Below are positions 34,866-43,384 of a stretch of 64,000 bases of DNA, in pieces. The position numbers and the translations under genes were made by a program. Below the pieces are notes generated by a model. It was not told the origin of the DNA. It worked only from the letters and a program-made list of their open reading frames with translations, and did no database searches. This DNA is from Paenibacillus sp. V4I3 (GTDB lineage Bacteria > Bacillota > Bacilli > Paenibacillales > NBRC-103111): the NCBI RefSeq assembly GCF_030817215.1, contig NZ_JAUSZA010000001.1:4934501-4998500 (forward strand). The letters run 5' to 3'. How positions within the stretch are numbered: position 1 is the stretch's first letter; each line of letters opens with the position of its first letter.

Positions 34866-36221
34866 ATGGTTAGAACAGTAAAGGTACTCGGCACTTCTCT
34901 GATGGCAGGTATGCTTCTCGTTTCAGCAGGTTGTAGTACGAAGAATGAAGCCCAACCTTCCGCAACCCCCGGAAATTCACCAACCCCGGCGGCAACGACA
35001 GCAAACAAGGCTGGGAGTGATAAGAAGGTAAAGCTAAGAGTTGTAACTATTACAACGGACGAGAATCGGAATAATATCATGGAAAAGCATATTAAACCGA
35101 ACGTTGCCAAGGCGTTTCCGAACGTAGAAATTGAATTTGAGCCGGGCGGCGGCGGCGAAGATATGGCGAATAAACTGAAAACGTTTAACGCTGCAGGTGA
35201 TATGCCTGATGTATTCTGGAACGACGCAGGTTACTTTACTCCATTGAACAATACCGGCAGTATTATGGATTTAACCTCACCGATCACCAAGGACGGGTTT
35301 TTGAACAAATACGCTGTTCCTGATGCATTGAAACATGTTGACGGAAAGATTTACAGCTTGTCTTCCGGAGCGGATACCTATTTCACGCCGGTCATTTTCT
35401 ACCATAAGGACATGTTCGAGCAAGCGGGCGTGCAAGTACCGAAGACATTCGACGAATTGATCGAAGTATCGAAAAAACTAAAAAGCAAAGGCATGGTACC
35501 TGCTGTTACCCCTGGCAAAGATGGATGGGGACCGAAGCTTTTCCTGCTTCAGCAGATGATCCAAATCGGCGATCCGCAAGCGATGGCAGACCTTGTGAGC
35601 AATAAGACAGACTTCAGTAATCCGGCGGTCAAGGCAGGGGTGTCTCGCATTGAGAAGATGGTTAAGGAAGGTGTCTTTCCGGAAGGTATTGCTAATCTAG
35701 ATTACGGTCCAGCCAACGAAATGTTTACATCTAAGAAGGCAGCTATGTACATGATGTTTACTTGGGAGCTTCCGAATTTGGCGAAAGATGATACAGTCGA
35801 TTTCTTCCCGTTCCCAAGTGCTAGCGACAAATACGACCCAACTAAGCAAGTTCAGTTCTGGGGATCTCCACTGAACGGATATGCAGTTAGCGCAAAAACC
35901 AAGTATCCTGAAGATGCAGTAAAGTTGGCTGAATTCCTGGCTATGGCAGACGCTCAATATTTCGAATCTACGGGTGCCCCAATTGCCTTGAAGACAGGCA
36001 ATACAGTGGCGGAACCTAAGCCGTTAATGAAGAAATTCATTAACTGGTACAATCCTATCCCTACCAAAATTGCTTCACTCGCACTTAACTCGTTGGATGC
36101 AAAAACATCGGCAGAGCTTGCGACGCAAGGGGCGAAATTGCTGACGGGACAATATCCAGCCGATAAGTTTAGTACGGAGATGGGCAAGATCTGGAGTGAA
36201 AATACGTGGTTTAAAAAGTAA
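34866..36221 (+). CDS. Sugar ABC transporter substrate-binding lipoprotein
   Basis: The 451-residue CUT1 solute-binding protein starts at ATG 34866 behind AGGAGG. The signal peptide ends in the lipobox VSAGC (Cys23), followed by a Pro/Thr/Ala linker. The mature part shows 'FEPGGGGEDMANKLKTFNAA', MPDVFWNDAG and, near the C-terminus, YPEDAVKLAEFLAMADAQYF. It would capture an oligosaccharide for the permeases at 36312 and 37210. A YesM/YesN pair lies directly upstream in the same direction. It is not a close duplicate of the binding protein at 17568. Confidence 0.93.
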   Translation: MVRTVKVLGTSLMAGMLLVSAGCSTKNEAQPSATPGNSPTPAATTANKAGSDKKVKLRVVTITTDENRNNIMEKHIKPNVAKAFPNVEIEFEPGGGGEDMANKLKTFNAAGDMPDVFWNDAGYFTPLNNTGSIMDLTSPITKDGFLNKYAVPDALKHVDGKIYSLSSGADTYFTPVIFYHKDMFEQAGVQVPKTFDELIEVSKKLKSKGMVPAVTPGKDGWGPKLFLLQQMIQIGDPQAMADLVSNKTDFSNPAVKAGVSRIEKMVKEGVFPEGIANLDYGPANEMFTSKKAAMYMMFTWELPNLAKDDTVDFFPFPSASDKYDPTKQVQFWGSPLNGYAVSAKTKYPEDAVKLAEFLAMADAQYFESTGAPIALKTGNTVAEPKPLMKKFINWYNPIPTKIASLALNSLDAKTSAELATQGAKLLTGQYPADKFSTEMGKIWSENTWFKK

Positions 36222-36251
36222 ATTATATAAGTTCATTTAATAAACTGAATT

Positions 36252-36278
36252 CCCCTTGGAACTTTAAGTTCCGGGGGT
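36252..36278 (+). terminator. Intercistronic hairpin after the binding-protein gene
   Basis: CCCCTTGGAAC pairs with GTTCCGGGGG, followed by TATTCTAT. As at 18942, such hairpins between binding-protein and permease genes usually raise the amount of binding protein relative to permease. Confidence 0.6.
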
Positions 36279-36311
36279 ATTCTATAATCAAATCAGACGG
36301 TGGAGAGAGCC

Positions 36312-37196
36312 ATGAACAAGTACTACAGCACCAAAGTGTCCATATTTGTATTTTCCGCACCTGCGTTGATTCTGTTTAGCGTTTTCTGTGTTTATCCACT
36401 CTTGCCTGAAATTTGGATGAGTTTGAATAATCATGATGGTTTTCGAACTTTAGGGTTTGTTGGTTTGGATAATTATAAGGAAATCCTAGCTTCTACTTCT
36501 TTCTGGACTGCTCATAAAAACACGTATTTAATTGTAGGAATTTCCGTCTTTCTGGGTTTACCGCTTTCCTTAATGTTTGCTCTTTTTATGGATGTTCAAA
36601 CTCCAAAGTTGCGTCGTTTTTTTAAAACGTCTGCCATGCTTCCCGCAATTTTGTCAGTTACGGTCGTCGCAGAAATGTGGATATCCTTCTATGAACCAAC
36701 CTGGGGGTTATTTAACAGTATTCTGAGATCCATAGGTCTTGAAGCTTGGACTCATTCCTGGCTTACTGAAAAGAACACTGTGATGCCAAGCATCGGATTG
36801 ACATTTCTATGGCAATATATTGGGCTGAACGCCATGCTATTCTATACGGGAATCAAGACGATCCCCAAAAATTATTACGAAGCTGCTTTAATTGATGGTG
36901 CTAGCTTTGCCCAAGTCTGCTTACGAATTACGATTCCACTGCTTCAAGATGTAACTAAATACGTATTAATCTTGTCTACGTTAGGTTCCATGGCATTCTA
37001 TTCGCAAGTCCGCGTCATGACAGCCGGTGGTCCGGGAGATTTGTCCAGGACGGTTATTTACCAAATGTATTATGTGGCATTCGAAACGTCTGAATTTGGT
37101 AAAGGAACGGCTATTGCGGTTGTATTTATTCTAGAGTGCCTTTTCATCTCCTTTCTGATTCAACGGTTCGTCGCCAGAGAAAAACTGGAGTTCTAA
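36312..37196 (+). CDS. Sugar ABC transporter permease (MalF/UgpA type)
   Basis: The 294-residue CUT1 permease has six helices and an EAA loop 'YEAALIDGASFAQVCLRITI'. I start it at ATG 36312, which follows GGTGGAGAG; a GTG at 36300 is in the same frame but inside that ribosome-binding site. It forms an operon with the binding protein upstream and the permease starting 13 bases downstream. The energising ATPase is not encoded here. Length and topology are normal. Confidence 0.93.
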   Translation: MNKYYSTKVSIFVFSAPALILFSVFCVYPLLPEIWMSLNNHDGFRTLGFVGLDNYKEILASTSFWTAHKNTYLIVGISVFLGLPLSLMFALFMDVQTPKLRRFFKTSAMLPAILSVTVVAEMWISFYEPTWGLFNSILRSIGLEAWTHSWLTEKNTVMPSIGLTFLWQYIGLNAMLFYTGIKTIPKNYYEAALIDGASFAQVCLRITIPLLQDVTKYVLILSTLGSMAFYSQVRVMTAGGPGDLSRTVIYQMYYVAFETSEFGKGTAIAVVFILECLFISFLIQRFVAREKLEF

Positions 37197-37209
37197 GGAG
37201 GAGACCATC

Positions 37210-38022
37210 ATGAAATACTTAAGCCGTGTATTTTGGCTAGCGATATGTTGTACGTTTCTGTTTCCCTTATACTGGATGATTACGATGTCACTCAAGTCCA
37301 AAAGTGAAGCTTATAATAATCCTTTCGGCTTCCCCCAGTCATGGGAATGGATGAACTATGGTGAAGCGTTGTCGAAGTATCATTTCTTTGTTTATTTCGA
37401 GAATAGCTTGATTTATACCATAGGGACCATTGCAATAACGCTGACAACGGGGAGTATGCTTGCGTATTGTCTGAGCCGAATGCAATGGAGATTCAATTCG
37501 GCGGCACTACTCTATGTGTCCTTGGGGTTGATTGTGCCTATTGAAGTTGTATTAATTCCATTATTTCAATTAATTAAATTGTTACATCTTAAGGATAGTT
37601 ATTGGGGCCTCATATTGCCGTATTCCGGATTCGCAATCGCTTCCTGTGTGCTGATGTTATTTGCATTTCTCCGTTCACTTCCTAAGGAATTGGAGGAAGC
37701 TGCTTGTATAGATGGGACGAATGTGTATCAGACATTCTTCAGAATCATATTTCCTATTATCACGCCTGCGCTAATGACACAATGCGTTCTGTTGTTCATG
37801 CGCATCTGGAATGAGTTCCCGCTTGCTTTTATTATTGCCTCTAAGGATCAATTCCGGCCGTTGACTGTCGGCTTGCTAAGCTTTTTCGTTAGCGTCGGTG
37901 TTTCAGACTGGGGACTTATTGGTGCAACGATGATGCTCTCGAGTTTACCTATGATCATCGTATATATGATAGGTAATGAAAGGATTGAAAATGCATTGAC
38001 GGCAGGAGCTATTTTGAAGTAA
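37210..38022 (+). CDS. Sugar ABC transporter permease (MalG/UgpE type)
   Basis: The 270-residue protein has six helices and the EAA loop 'ELEEAACIDGTNVYQTFFRI' followed by IFPIITPALMTQ. AAGGAGGAGA lies just before the ATG. It is the last gene of the second transporter operon. No glycosidase follows, unlike the first operon; a sigK relic begins shortly after. I see no strong terminator between 38022 and 38106. Confidence 0.93.
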   Translation: MKYLSRVFWLAICCTFLFPLYWMITMSLKSKSEAYNNPFGFPQSWEWMNYGEALSKYHFFVYFENSLIYTIGTIAITLTTGSMLAYCLSRMQWRFNSAALLYVSLGLIVPIEVVLIPLFQLIKLLHLKDSYWGLILPYSGFAIASCVLMLFAFLRSLPKELEEAACIDGTNVYQTFFRIIFPIITPALMTQCVLLFMRIWNEFPLAFIIASKDQFRPLTVGLLSFFVSVGVSDWGLIGATMMLSSLPMIIVYMIGNERIENALTAGAILK

Positions 38023-38105
38023 TAGGAATAGGTTGAGTTGAACAACACCCTTAGTGATTTTCACTCCATTATTATCGGGGCGGGGCAATCACTCTTACAT
38101 GTCAT

Positions 38106-38459
38106 GAACTAAGTTACGTTGCTTTGTGTAAATTCGACAACACCGGAGAAGATTTGATCACCATTGGGACGATTGGATTGATCAAGGCTATCGAATCTTT
38201 CTCACCAAATAAGGGCACGAAGCTCGCGACATTTGCTGCACGATGTATAGAGAATGAGATCCTGATGCATCTGCGATCATTGAAGAAAACACGGAAAGAT
38301 GTTTCACTGCATGATCCCATTGGAACGGACAAAGAGGGGAACGAGATTACCTTGATCGACATACTCGGCAGCGAGGCGGACGATGTGGTGGATGCGGTGC
38401 AGTTGAACGACGCGAGAACTTGCCCTTTCGTAGGGGAAGAAGAGCGGCAGCTACGCTAA
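38106..38459 (+). pseudogene. sigK: Sporulation sigma factor sigma-K relic
   Basis: About 110 codons encode the middle of a SigK-type sporulation sigma factor: KFDNTGEDL, 'ITIGTIGLIKAIESFSPNKG', 'TKLATFAARCIENEILMHLR' and 'KKTRKDVSLHDPIGTDKEGN'. These span sigma region 2 and the start of region 3. The N-terminal pro-sequence is missing, upstream codons are degenerate, and homology stops after 'VVDAVQLN', so region 4, which reads the -35 element, is absent. It could not replace a functional sigK. Two breakpoints rather than one argue against an intact skin-type interruption. Confidence 0.8.
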
Positions 38460-38635
38460 ACATTCCTCCCTCTGTATGAATGGTTTTTCTCGTAAAATTT
38501 TCAAAGTTATAAAAACAAAAAAGTCACCAGAAGACGCCATTAACAATATCACAGTTTAGTATCGATAATCAGGAGTGTTTTCACGATTACTATATTGATC
38601 ACGATTTTACTCTAAATTCTTATAGAAGAGAAAAT

Positions 38636-39388
38636 ATGTCTTTCTACAAATATATGTATAGACAGAGTGTTAACGTATTCAAATCGATAGAGAGTCACTT
38701 ATTAAATGGTGAATTAAACAAGCATAAATCATGTATTAAAAGGTTACGCGAATTAAGAAAAGAAGAAAGAGGGGAATATCCCGAAATCTGCCCATTTGCT
38801 TATTCCTATGTATTTTGGAAACACTCAATTATAGGTGATAAGTCTTTTTTCAGTGATGATCTATTGGTAAATCCTTCAAAGACACTACACGGATTTGAGC
38901 TACTGTCCGGATTCTTTCAACCTGATTTGGTAAAGTTGATTAAATTATTAATAGGAAATAATAATCAACAAAAAAAGATGCAAATGGGTTTATTTAAATG
39001 GATTATAATGAAATTTGTCTCAGTTAATTATTTGCATAATTTTAACTACTGGAAAACATTGGCGGTTGAAGGAGCGGCTAATAAAAAGGTACCCAATTAT
39101 AACGAATTAGTTGAAAATAGGCATATAGAAATACCTATGATGATATTGAAGTTACCTTATCCAAGTAACTTATTCAAAGAATCTATGAGTACGAGTTTTA
39201 TTGTAGATCATGATAGAAAAAATTCAATGTCAACAATTAATCTAATTTGCCCATATAATTCAAATAAGAAAAGAAAAATCAAACCAACTGAAATATCACA
39301 TCATCCAATGTTATTGGCCGTAAATAAATCATCACATTCAAGTCTAACTGAAAGATACGTTAAAAATTTAGATATTTTCAGGATATGA
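38636..39388 (+). CDS. Protein of unknown family (paralogue of 10728 and 3460)
   Basis: From ATG 38636 the product has 250 residues. The same frame is open back to 38511 without any start codon, and those codons (DNQECFHDYY, LNSYRREN) resemble 'ENQEFYDYEHKMGAYRREN' of the 10728 protein. The real N-terminus has therefore probably been lost. It carries 'LRELRKEERGEYPEICPFAY' with SYVFWKHSI, shared with the 3460 fragment, and 'HPMLLAVNKSSHSS' near the end. It is basic, AT-rich and lacks a signal peptide. I recognise no domain. A terminator follows immediately, then a Tn7-like end-repeat element. Confidence 0.6.
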   Translation: MSFYKYMYRQSVNVFKSIESHLLNGELNKHKSCIKRLRELRKEERGEYPEICPFAYSYVFWKHSIIGDKSFFSDDLLVNPSKTLHGFELLSGFFQPDLVKLIKLLIGNNNQQKKMQMGLFKWIIMKFVSVNYLHNFNYWKTLAVEGAANKKVPNYNELVENRHIEIPMMILKLPYPSNLFKESMSTSFIVDHDRKNSMSTINLICPYNSNKKRKIKPTEISHHPMLLAVNKSSHSSLTERYVKNLDIFRI

Positions 39389-39417
39389 AATTAGCCCTTT
39401 GCGAATCCGCGAGGGCT
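39389..39417 (+). terminator. Terminator of the 38636 gene
   Basis: AGCCCTTTGCG and CGCGAGGGCT pair imperfectly around AATC, followed by TTTTGT. Confidence 0.6.
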
Positions 39418-39439
39418 TTTGTATTGGAACAAGGGGCGG

Positions 39440-39623
39440 GGAATCCGGAACAGATTCTTGTCATTTATCGGAACAAATTCTTGTCATCCGACACATATGT
39501 AGGAGGACAAGATCATATATCCATTTGAATCCGTGATTTGAGCGGATTTTTTATTTTATGGATACAACTTCTTGTCTTTTCTAAAAGACAAGAAGTTGTA
39601 TTGTTTTCCAATAAAGGACACTA
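39440..39623. repeat. Tn7/Mu-like end-repeat elements, family 1 (two abutting, degenerate)
   Basis: Two direct motifs CGGAACAGATTCTTGTCA and CGGAACAAATTCTTGTCA end in TCCGACA at 39493. Five bases later a second, reversed end TGTAGGAGGACAAGATCA begins. It contains the internal CCG/CGG hairpin with a T-run (about 39530-39550) and closes with paired ACTTCTTGTC/GACAAGAAGT copies near 39620. Non-coding. Confidence 0.6.
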
Positions 39624-40202
39624 AGTTGATACCTTCCCCTTAGTTGCTAAACGATACAGATTAGTGGTCTATTTAACATTATACAATACATCTTCATATC
39701 CTAAAATTCGGCTTTCATTACATGTTAATATTGAAACATAGCGATGCGAAAAACAGGCTCAAACTAATACAAAGGATAAACGGCCATAATCGGCTGATTT
39801 TGTTCAACTCCCTCAGAGAATAAGGATTTTCTCACGAATGCTCGCTCATTCGCAGGATTTCAATATGCATGTTAAATAGGGGTTCAGGTGTTTGGGTAGT
39901 ATGTGGCAGGCAGTTCCGTTAGAGAGCATGCGGGAACAGAAGGTGCTGATCATTTTTACAACATCTTCCATAAAAAAGTTATACTGCACGCTTCTCTCCA
40001 CAAGGTCCTTGGGGATTCACTCTCCCAAATCTCGACGGGTCTTTGCCCTCACATTCCTTCGTCCTATCTTTCCAAGGTGTGGAGTCCGATCATCGTTAAC
40101 GGAACGGGTCTATGCCCTAAAGCGGAAAAATCTCGGTACTCGTGCTTTCTTTGTGAGATCCTGCGAATGAGCCAATCTACGTGTCAGGGTTACGATTTAC
40201 TT
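39624..40202. other. Gap without recognisable gene
   Basis: About 580 bases precede the end of the IS110 transposase. Two overlapping plus-strand frames at 39892-40214 have no ribosome-binding site and no recognisable motif. The stretch may include the flank or end of the IS110 element. I see no terminator or repeat. Confidence 0.4.
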
Positions 40203-41480
40203 TTATGCTGCTAACGGTAGCTGGGCCTTATCCATGGAGAATGTTTGTCCTTCTCTTGCCATGGCTACAAGCATCCGGGCCAGTTTCCCAATGAGCTTCA
40301 TCATGGACTGCATTTTCGTCATTCGTTTTACGACGGTATTGTGCGCATGCATGGCTTGGAACGCTCCATTGAAAGATAACAGGTGAAACACAGTGAAGTA
40401 GAGATGCTTGCGCAGTAGTGAGTTGCCTCGTTTGGTGAGCTTGATTTGCCCCTTATACTTGCCTGAACTTCGTTCTGCTAAGTTCAATCCTGCCTTGCGT
40501 AGTAATTGATTTCCGTGAGACAGATTACGTAAGTCCCCCCCAAATGCCAATATGGCAGCCGTTGCAGGAACGGAAGCACCGACAGATCGAACGAGATCAG
40601 AACAAGGAATTTCAGGCAGTATCTTTTCAATCATCTCGTCCGCTTCGTCAATAATTCGGCAGATTCTTTCATACTCTTCGATGAGGTGCCTTAGCTCCCA
40701 TTTGTCTTCTTCAAGGGCAGTAGTGTCTCCCACGCTATGTCTAGCGAGTGATTGAAGTTCCAACGCCTTGTTCTTACCTCGCACCCCGCCAGGTCTGGCC
40801 ATATACTCACCCCAGATCTGTACCATTTGCTCCGGAGTTAGCTGCAAGAGGTCAGAAGGGGCTGGGAACCGGCGCAAAGTGGCCAACGAACGATCGCTAA
40901 AAATATCATCAAATGCTTGTCTGTATTCTGGAAACCGGATATCAAGCCAGCGGTGGATTCTATTCTTAGTCCTTCCTGATTTAACAACCCAGTGCTCTCT
41001 GTTTGTAACCATAACCCGTAGGCGGCGGAATGCTTCATCCTTTGGAGAGAAGGGCGTGTAGAACCCACGGCTCACCGCATCGGCGATGACCAGAGCATCT
41101 TTTGGGTCGTTCTTGGAAGGTGAGTTATCTCTGTTTTCCTTATTGCGTTTGGTTGTCATTGGATTGACAAGAGCTACATCAATGCCTTGACCCACCAACC
41201 AGTTGGCAATATTGAACCAGTAGTGACCGGTGCTCTCCATTCCCACAACGAAGTCATTCATGCCGTGCATCTTCTGTAATTTCCGAATACTGTGTTCTAA
41301 ATGCTCAAAGCCAGCAAGGTCATTCGAAAATAGAATAGGGCGCTTGGAGAGGACAACACCTCGAAAATTAATGGCTTGTGCAGCGTGCTTCTCCTTGGCA
41401 ATGTCGATGCCTATAACCAGAGTGGTAGTGGAGATTCGTTATACACGTTGATTTTGAGAATTAATTAGATTAGACTTCAT
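40203..41480 (-). pseudogene. IS110-family transposase with an early nonsense codon
   Basis: From ATG 41480, behind TAGGAGG, the frame runs 13 codons and stops at a TAA. It then continues in the same frame with the catalytic start 'LVIGIDIAKEKHAAQAINFR' of a DEDD-type IS110 transposase. The rest is complete: 'VVGMESTGHYWFNIANWL', NSPSKNDPKDALVIA, and the transposase-20 domain with 'KGQIKLTKRGNSLLRKHLYF' and the C-terminal Ser region. An internal start at 41270 would lose the first catalytic Asp. It lies 109 bases left of a TAACGGGCAG motif. Confidence 0.85.
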
Positions 41481-41588
41481 GATAACGCCTCCTAAGGTGA
41501 GTTCTGAGGGCTGCAACCCAGTATATACTCATCCTAGCGAGGCGTCCTTTTTTCTGCAAGTTCAATCTACTAACACCTACAGGAATGT

Positions 41589-41598
41589 TAACGGGCAG
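41589..41598. repeat. Cassette-boundary motif, right-end form
   Basis: TAACGGGCAG followed by TTTAGCGTGGTAG opens the segment that carries the small membrane-protein gene at 41736. A matching left-end motif follows that gene's stop at 42004. Confidence 0.55.
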
Positions 41599-41735
41599 TT
41601 TAGCGTGGTAGAGGTTGAAAGTATTTCAAAATACAATATGTAGGAAAAAAAGTTAATTTAAGTGAAATACTAAAGAGGATGGCTTAGGGAAATTCTGTGG
41701 TCGAAAGCATTTGTTTAAATCTAGAGGAGGTCAAG

Positions 41736-42005
41736 ATGGGGAGTTTTGCCTTAATCTGTTTAATCGTTCTAACTCTAATAGCTGTTGCGATCTTTTATGG
41801 ATGTGTATTATTGGACTTTATCAATCCAAGCGCTCTTCAAGTTCAACTTTTAGGTGTCATTATTATACTGTTCGGAGTAATTGTTTTGCTGTCTTTTGAA
41901 GATTCTTCTGGATATGGATTTACTTTTGGGTTAATTGGGCTTATTACAGGTATTTTCGGTTCATTTAGAGAATCCCAAAGGGCTAAACAAGAAAAAGATG
42001 GTTGA
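41736..42005 (+). CDS. Small membrane protein, unknown
   Basis: The 89-residue product starts at ATG 41736, behind AGAGGAGGTCAAG; the longer frame from GTG 41697 would include this ribosome-binding site. It has three hydrophobic segments, 'LICLIVLTLIAVAIFYGCVL', 'VQLLGVIIILFGVIVLLSF' and 'TFGLIGLITGIFGSF', and a basic tail. I recognise no family. Its TGA stop overlaps the start of a cassette-boundary motif (42004-42023), and a TAACGGGCAG motif precedes it, so it has the layout of a one-gene cassette. Confidence 0.65.
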   Translation: MGSFALICLIVLTLIAVAIFYGCVLLDFINPSALQVQLLGVIIILFGVIVLLSFEDSSGYGFTFGLIGLITGIFGSFRESQRAKQEKDG

Positions 42006-42023
42006 ACTAGCGCAGAACGTTAG
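42004..42023. repeat. Cassette-boundary motif, left-end form
   Basis: GAACTAGCGCAGAACGTTAG matches the left hairpin of the elements at 60891 and 61577 (RCTAACG, five bases, then CGTT). It begins within the stop region of the 41736 gene. The second hairpin and right end are missing because an SDR fragment follows. Confidence 0.5.
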
Positions 42024-42045
42024 TATTATTTCCTGGTATTTCCTG

Positions 42046-42155
42046 TTTAGTTCACGTCGTCCACAAATAATGACTTTATTTCCAGCTTTTATAAAGCGCT
42101 CAGCAAAAGCTAATCCTATTCCAGCACTTCCGCCTGTAATAAGAATTTAACTCAT
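42046..42155 (-). pseudogene. N-terminal fragment of an SDR oxidoreductase (DltE-like)
   Basis: On the reverse strand, ATG 42155 is followed by a nonsense codon at position 3 and then, in the same frame, by 'ILITGGSAGIGLAFAERFIK', then AGNKVIICGRRE. This is the first beta-alpha-beta unit and the NAD-binding GxxxGIG motif of a short-chain dehydrogenase. The remaining ~200 residues are missing, cut where the cassette-boundary motif begins. Confidence 0.75.
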
Positions 42156-42223
42156 GATATTGCTACAACGAAGAACTATATTTGAGGGGTTGCTTCGCGG
42201 CAGCTCTTAGCACAACATAAAAA

Positions 42224-42254
42224 AACCGCTAAAGGTGCTTCGGCGGTCATTTTT
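42224..42254 (-). terminator. Terminator of the isochorismatase-like gene
   Basis: On the reverse strand ACCGCC and GCGGT pair around a 13-base loop, followed by TTTTTTT. Confidence 0.6.
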
Positions 42255-42263
42255 GTTTGAAGA

Positions 42264-43163
42264 TTATTTTCCTTCTTTGCCGCCGAACATCTCCTTGGCG
42301 TATATGACACCAAGTCCATAAGCGCCGCCATGATCTTTGGCAATCGTGAGCACATCATTATAAGTCTTTTGATTCGCCCAGTCGCGCTGCATCTCGAGCA
42401 AGTATTGCAGCCAAGTCATAGGTACGGCACCGGCCTGGATCATACGTTGTACGGCCCTCTCGTGTGCCTCTTCGCTTACGCCTCCGCAAGCATCCGTAAT
42501 AATGTATACTTGATGCCCCGCATCGATTGCCGAAAGAGCCGGATCGACAACGCAAACTTCTGTCCAAAGCCCCGCAATGACAAGTTTCTTTTTACCTGTC
42601 TTCTTAACTGCATCTACGACGCGCTGGTCTTCCCATGCATTCATGGTTGTACGATCGATTGGCGCTTGATCGGGAAACACAGCTTGAAGTTCCGGAAAGA
42701 TCGGACCGCTAAACGTTTTGGATGCCACTGTCGTAAGAATCGTCGGCACTCCGAACAATTTCGCGGATTTAGCAGTCCCAGTTACGTTATTTCGAACGGA
42801 TTCCAAACTATGGGATTTCGTTGCAAATGCCATTTGCGGTTGATGGTCAACTAATAAAAGTGTGTGATCGGTTGGGCTCAGCAATCGCGGTGATGCATTC
42901 GTGGCATTCGCTCTAATATCTGCCCCTTCTGAAACCTTTGTAGCAAGCGAGTTAAATTCTGTTTGTGGAGCCCCGCTTGCTGCATAAGGTTGAACCGTAT
43001 CACTTGCGGTTCGGGCAACATAAGTGGGTGGGACTTGGCCGTCAGTCAATGTGTTAGCCTGAAAGTTCTTTGTTTGATAATTGGGATTGGTCCCTCTAGC
43101 TGTGCATCCTGTCAAAGCAGATAGTAACATGACGCCAGCAATAGGGTATATCAACTTTTTCAT
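42264..43163 (-). CDS. Isochorismatase-like cysteine hydrolase, lipoprotein form
   Basis: The 299-residue product starts at ATG 43163, behind GGAGGTG. It has a lipoprotein signal, MKKLIYPIAGVMLLSALTGC, an unusual addition because this hydrolase family is mostly cytosolic. A linker of about 65 residues follows. The alpha/beta domain has the catalytic Asp in LLLVDHQPQMAF, Lys near TGKKKLVIAG and Cys in LWTEVCVVDPAL. Related enzymes hydrolyse amides or ether-linked substrates such as nicotinamide or isochorismate; the substrate here is unknown. It is a single gene with its own terminator, convergent with nothing and divergent from the M23 gene at 43385. Confidence 0.88.
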   Translation of the reverse strand: MKKLIYPIAGVMLLSALTGCTARGTNPNYQTKNFQANTLTDGQVPPTYVARTASDTVQPYAASGAPQTEFNSLATKVSEGADIRANATNASPRLLSPTDHTLLLVDHQPQMAFATKSHSLESVRNNVTGTAKSAKLFGVPTILTTVASKTFSGPIFPELQAVFPDQAPIDRTTMNAWEDQRVVDAVKKTGKKKLVIAGLWTEVCVVDPALSAIDAGHQVYIITDACGGVSEEAHERAVQRMIQAGAVPMTWLQYLLEMQRDWANQKTYNDVLTIAKDHGGAYGLGVIYAKEMFGGKEGK

Positions 43164-43384
43164 TAATAAACACCTCCATTCATAAGATGATTCTGTTGAG
43201 GTAGCATTATTCAAGTAATTAGTTCCATTTTTTAGAGTTAAAACGTCGTGTAGATAGATATATAAAGATTGTGCCACAAGATTCCAATGACATTCATCCT
43301 GCTCAGCTTATATACTTATCTATAGAGCAGTTCTAATTTCACCTGCCATCGAGACTTCTTAGAACAACTAGAAGGGATGATAGG

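Noticed and set aside
38106..38459. sigK interrupted by a skin-type element
   Set aside because: Both ends of the gene are missing and no recombinase or excision repeat is visible, so a simple interrupted gene is not supported.
39892..40214. Two overlapping plus-strand frames of about 92 and 103 residues
   Set aside because: No start signal, no recognisable motif and poor codon use; they probably lie in the flank of the IS110 element.
40203..40215. GCTAACGG near the IS110 3' end as another boundary motif
   Set aside because: It lies within the last codons of the transposase and has no hairpin or right-end sequence, so it is probably coincidental.
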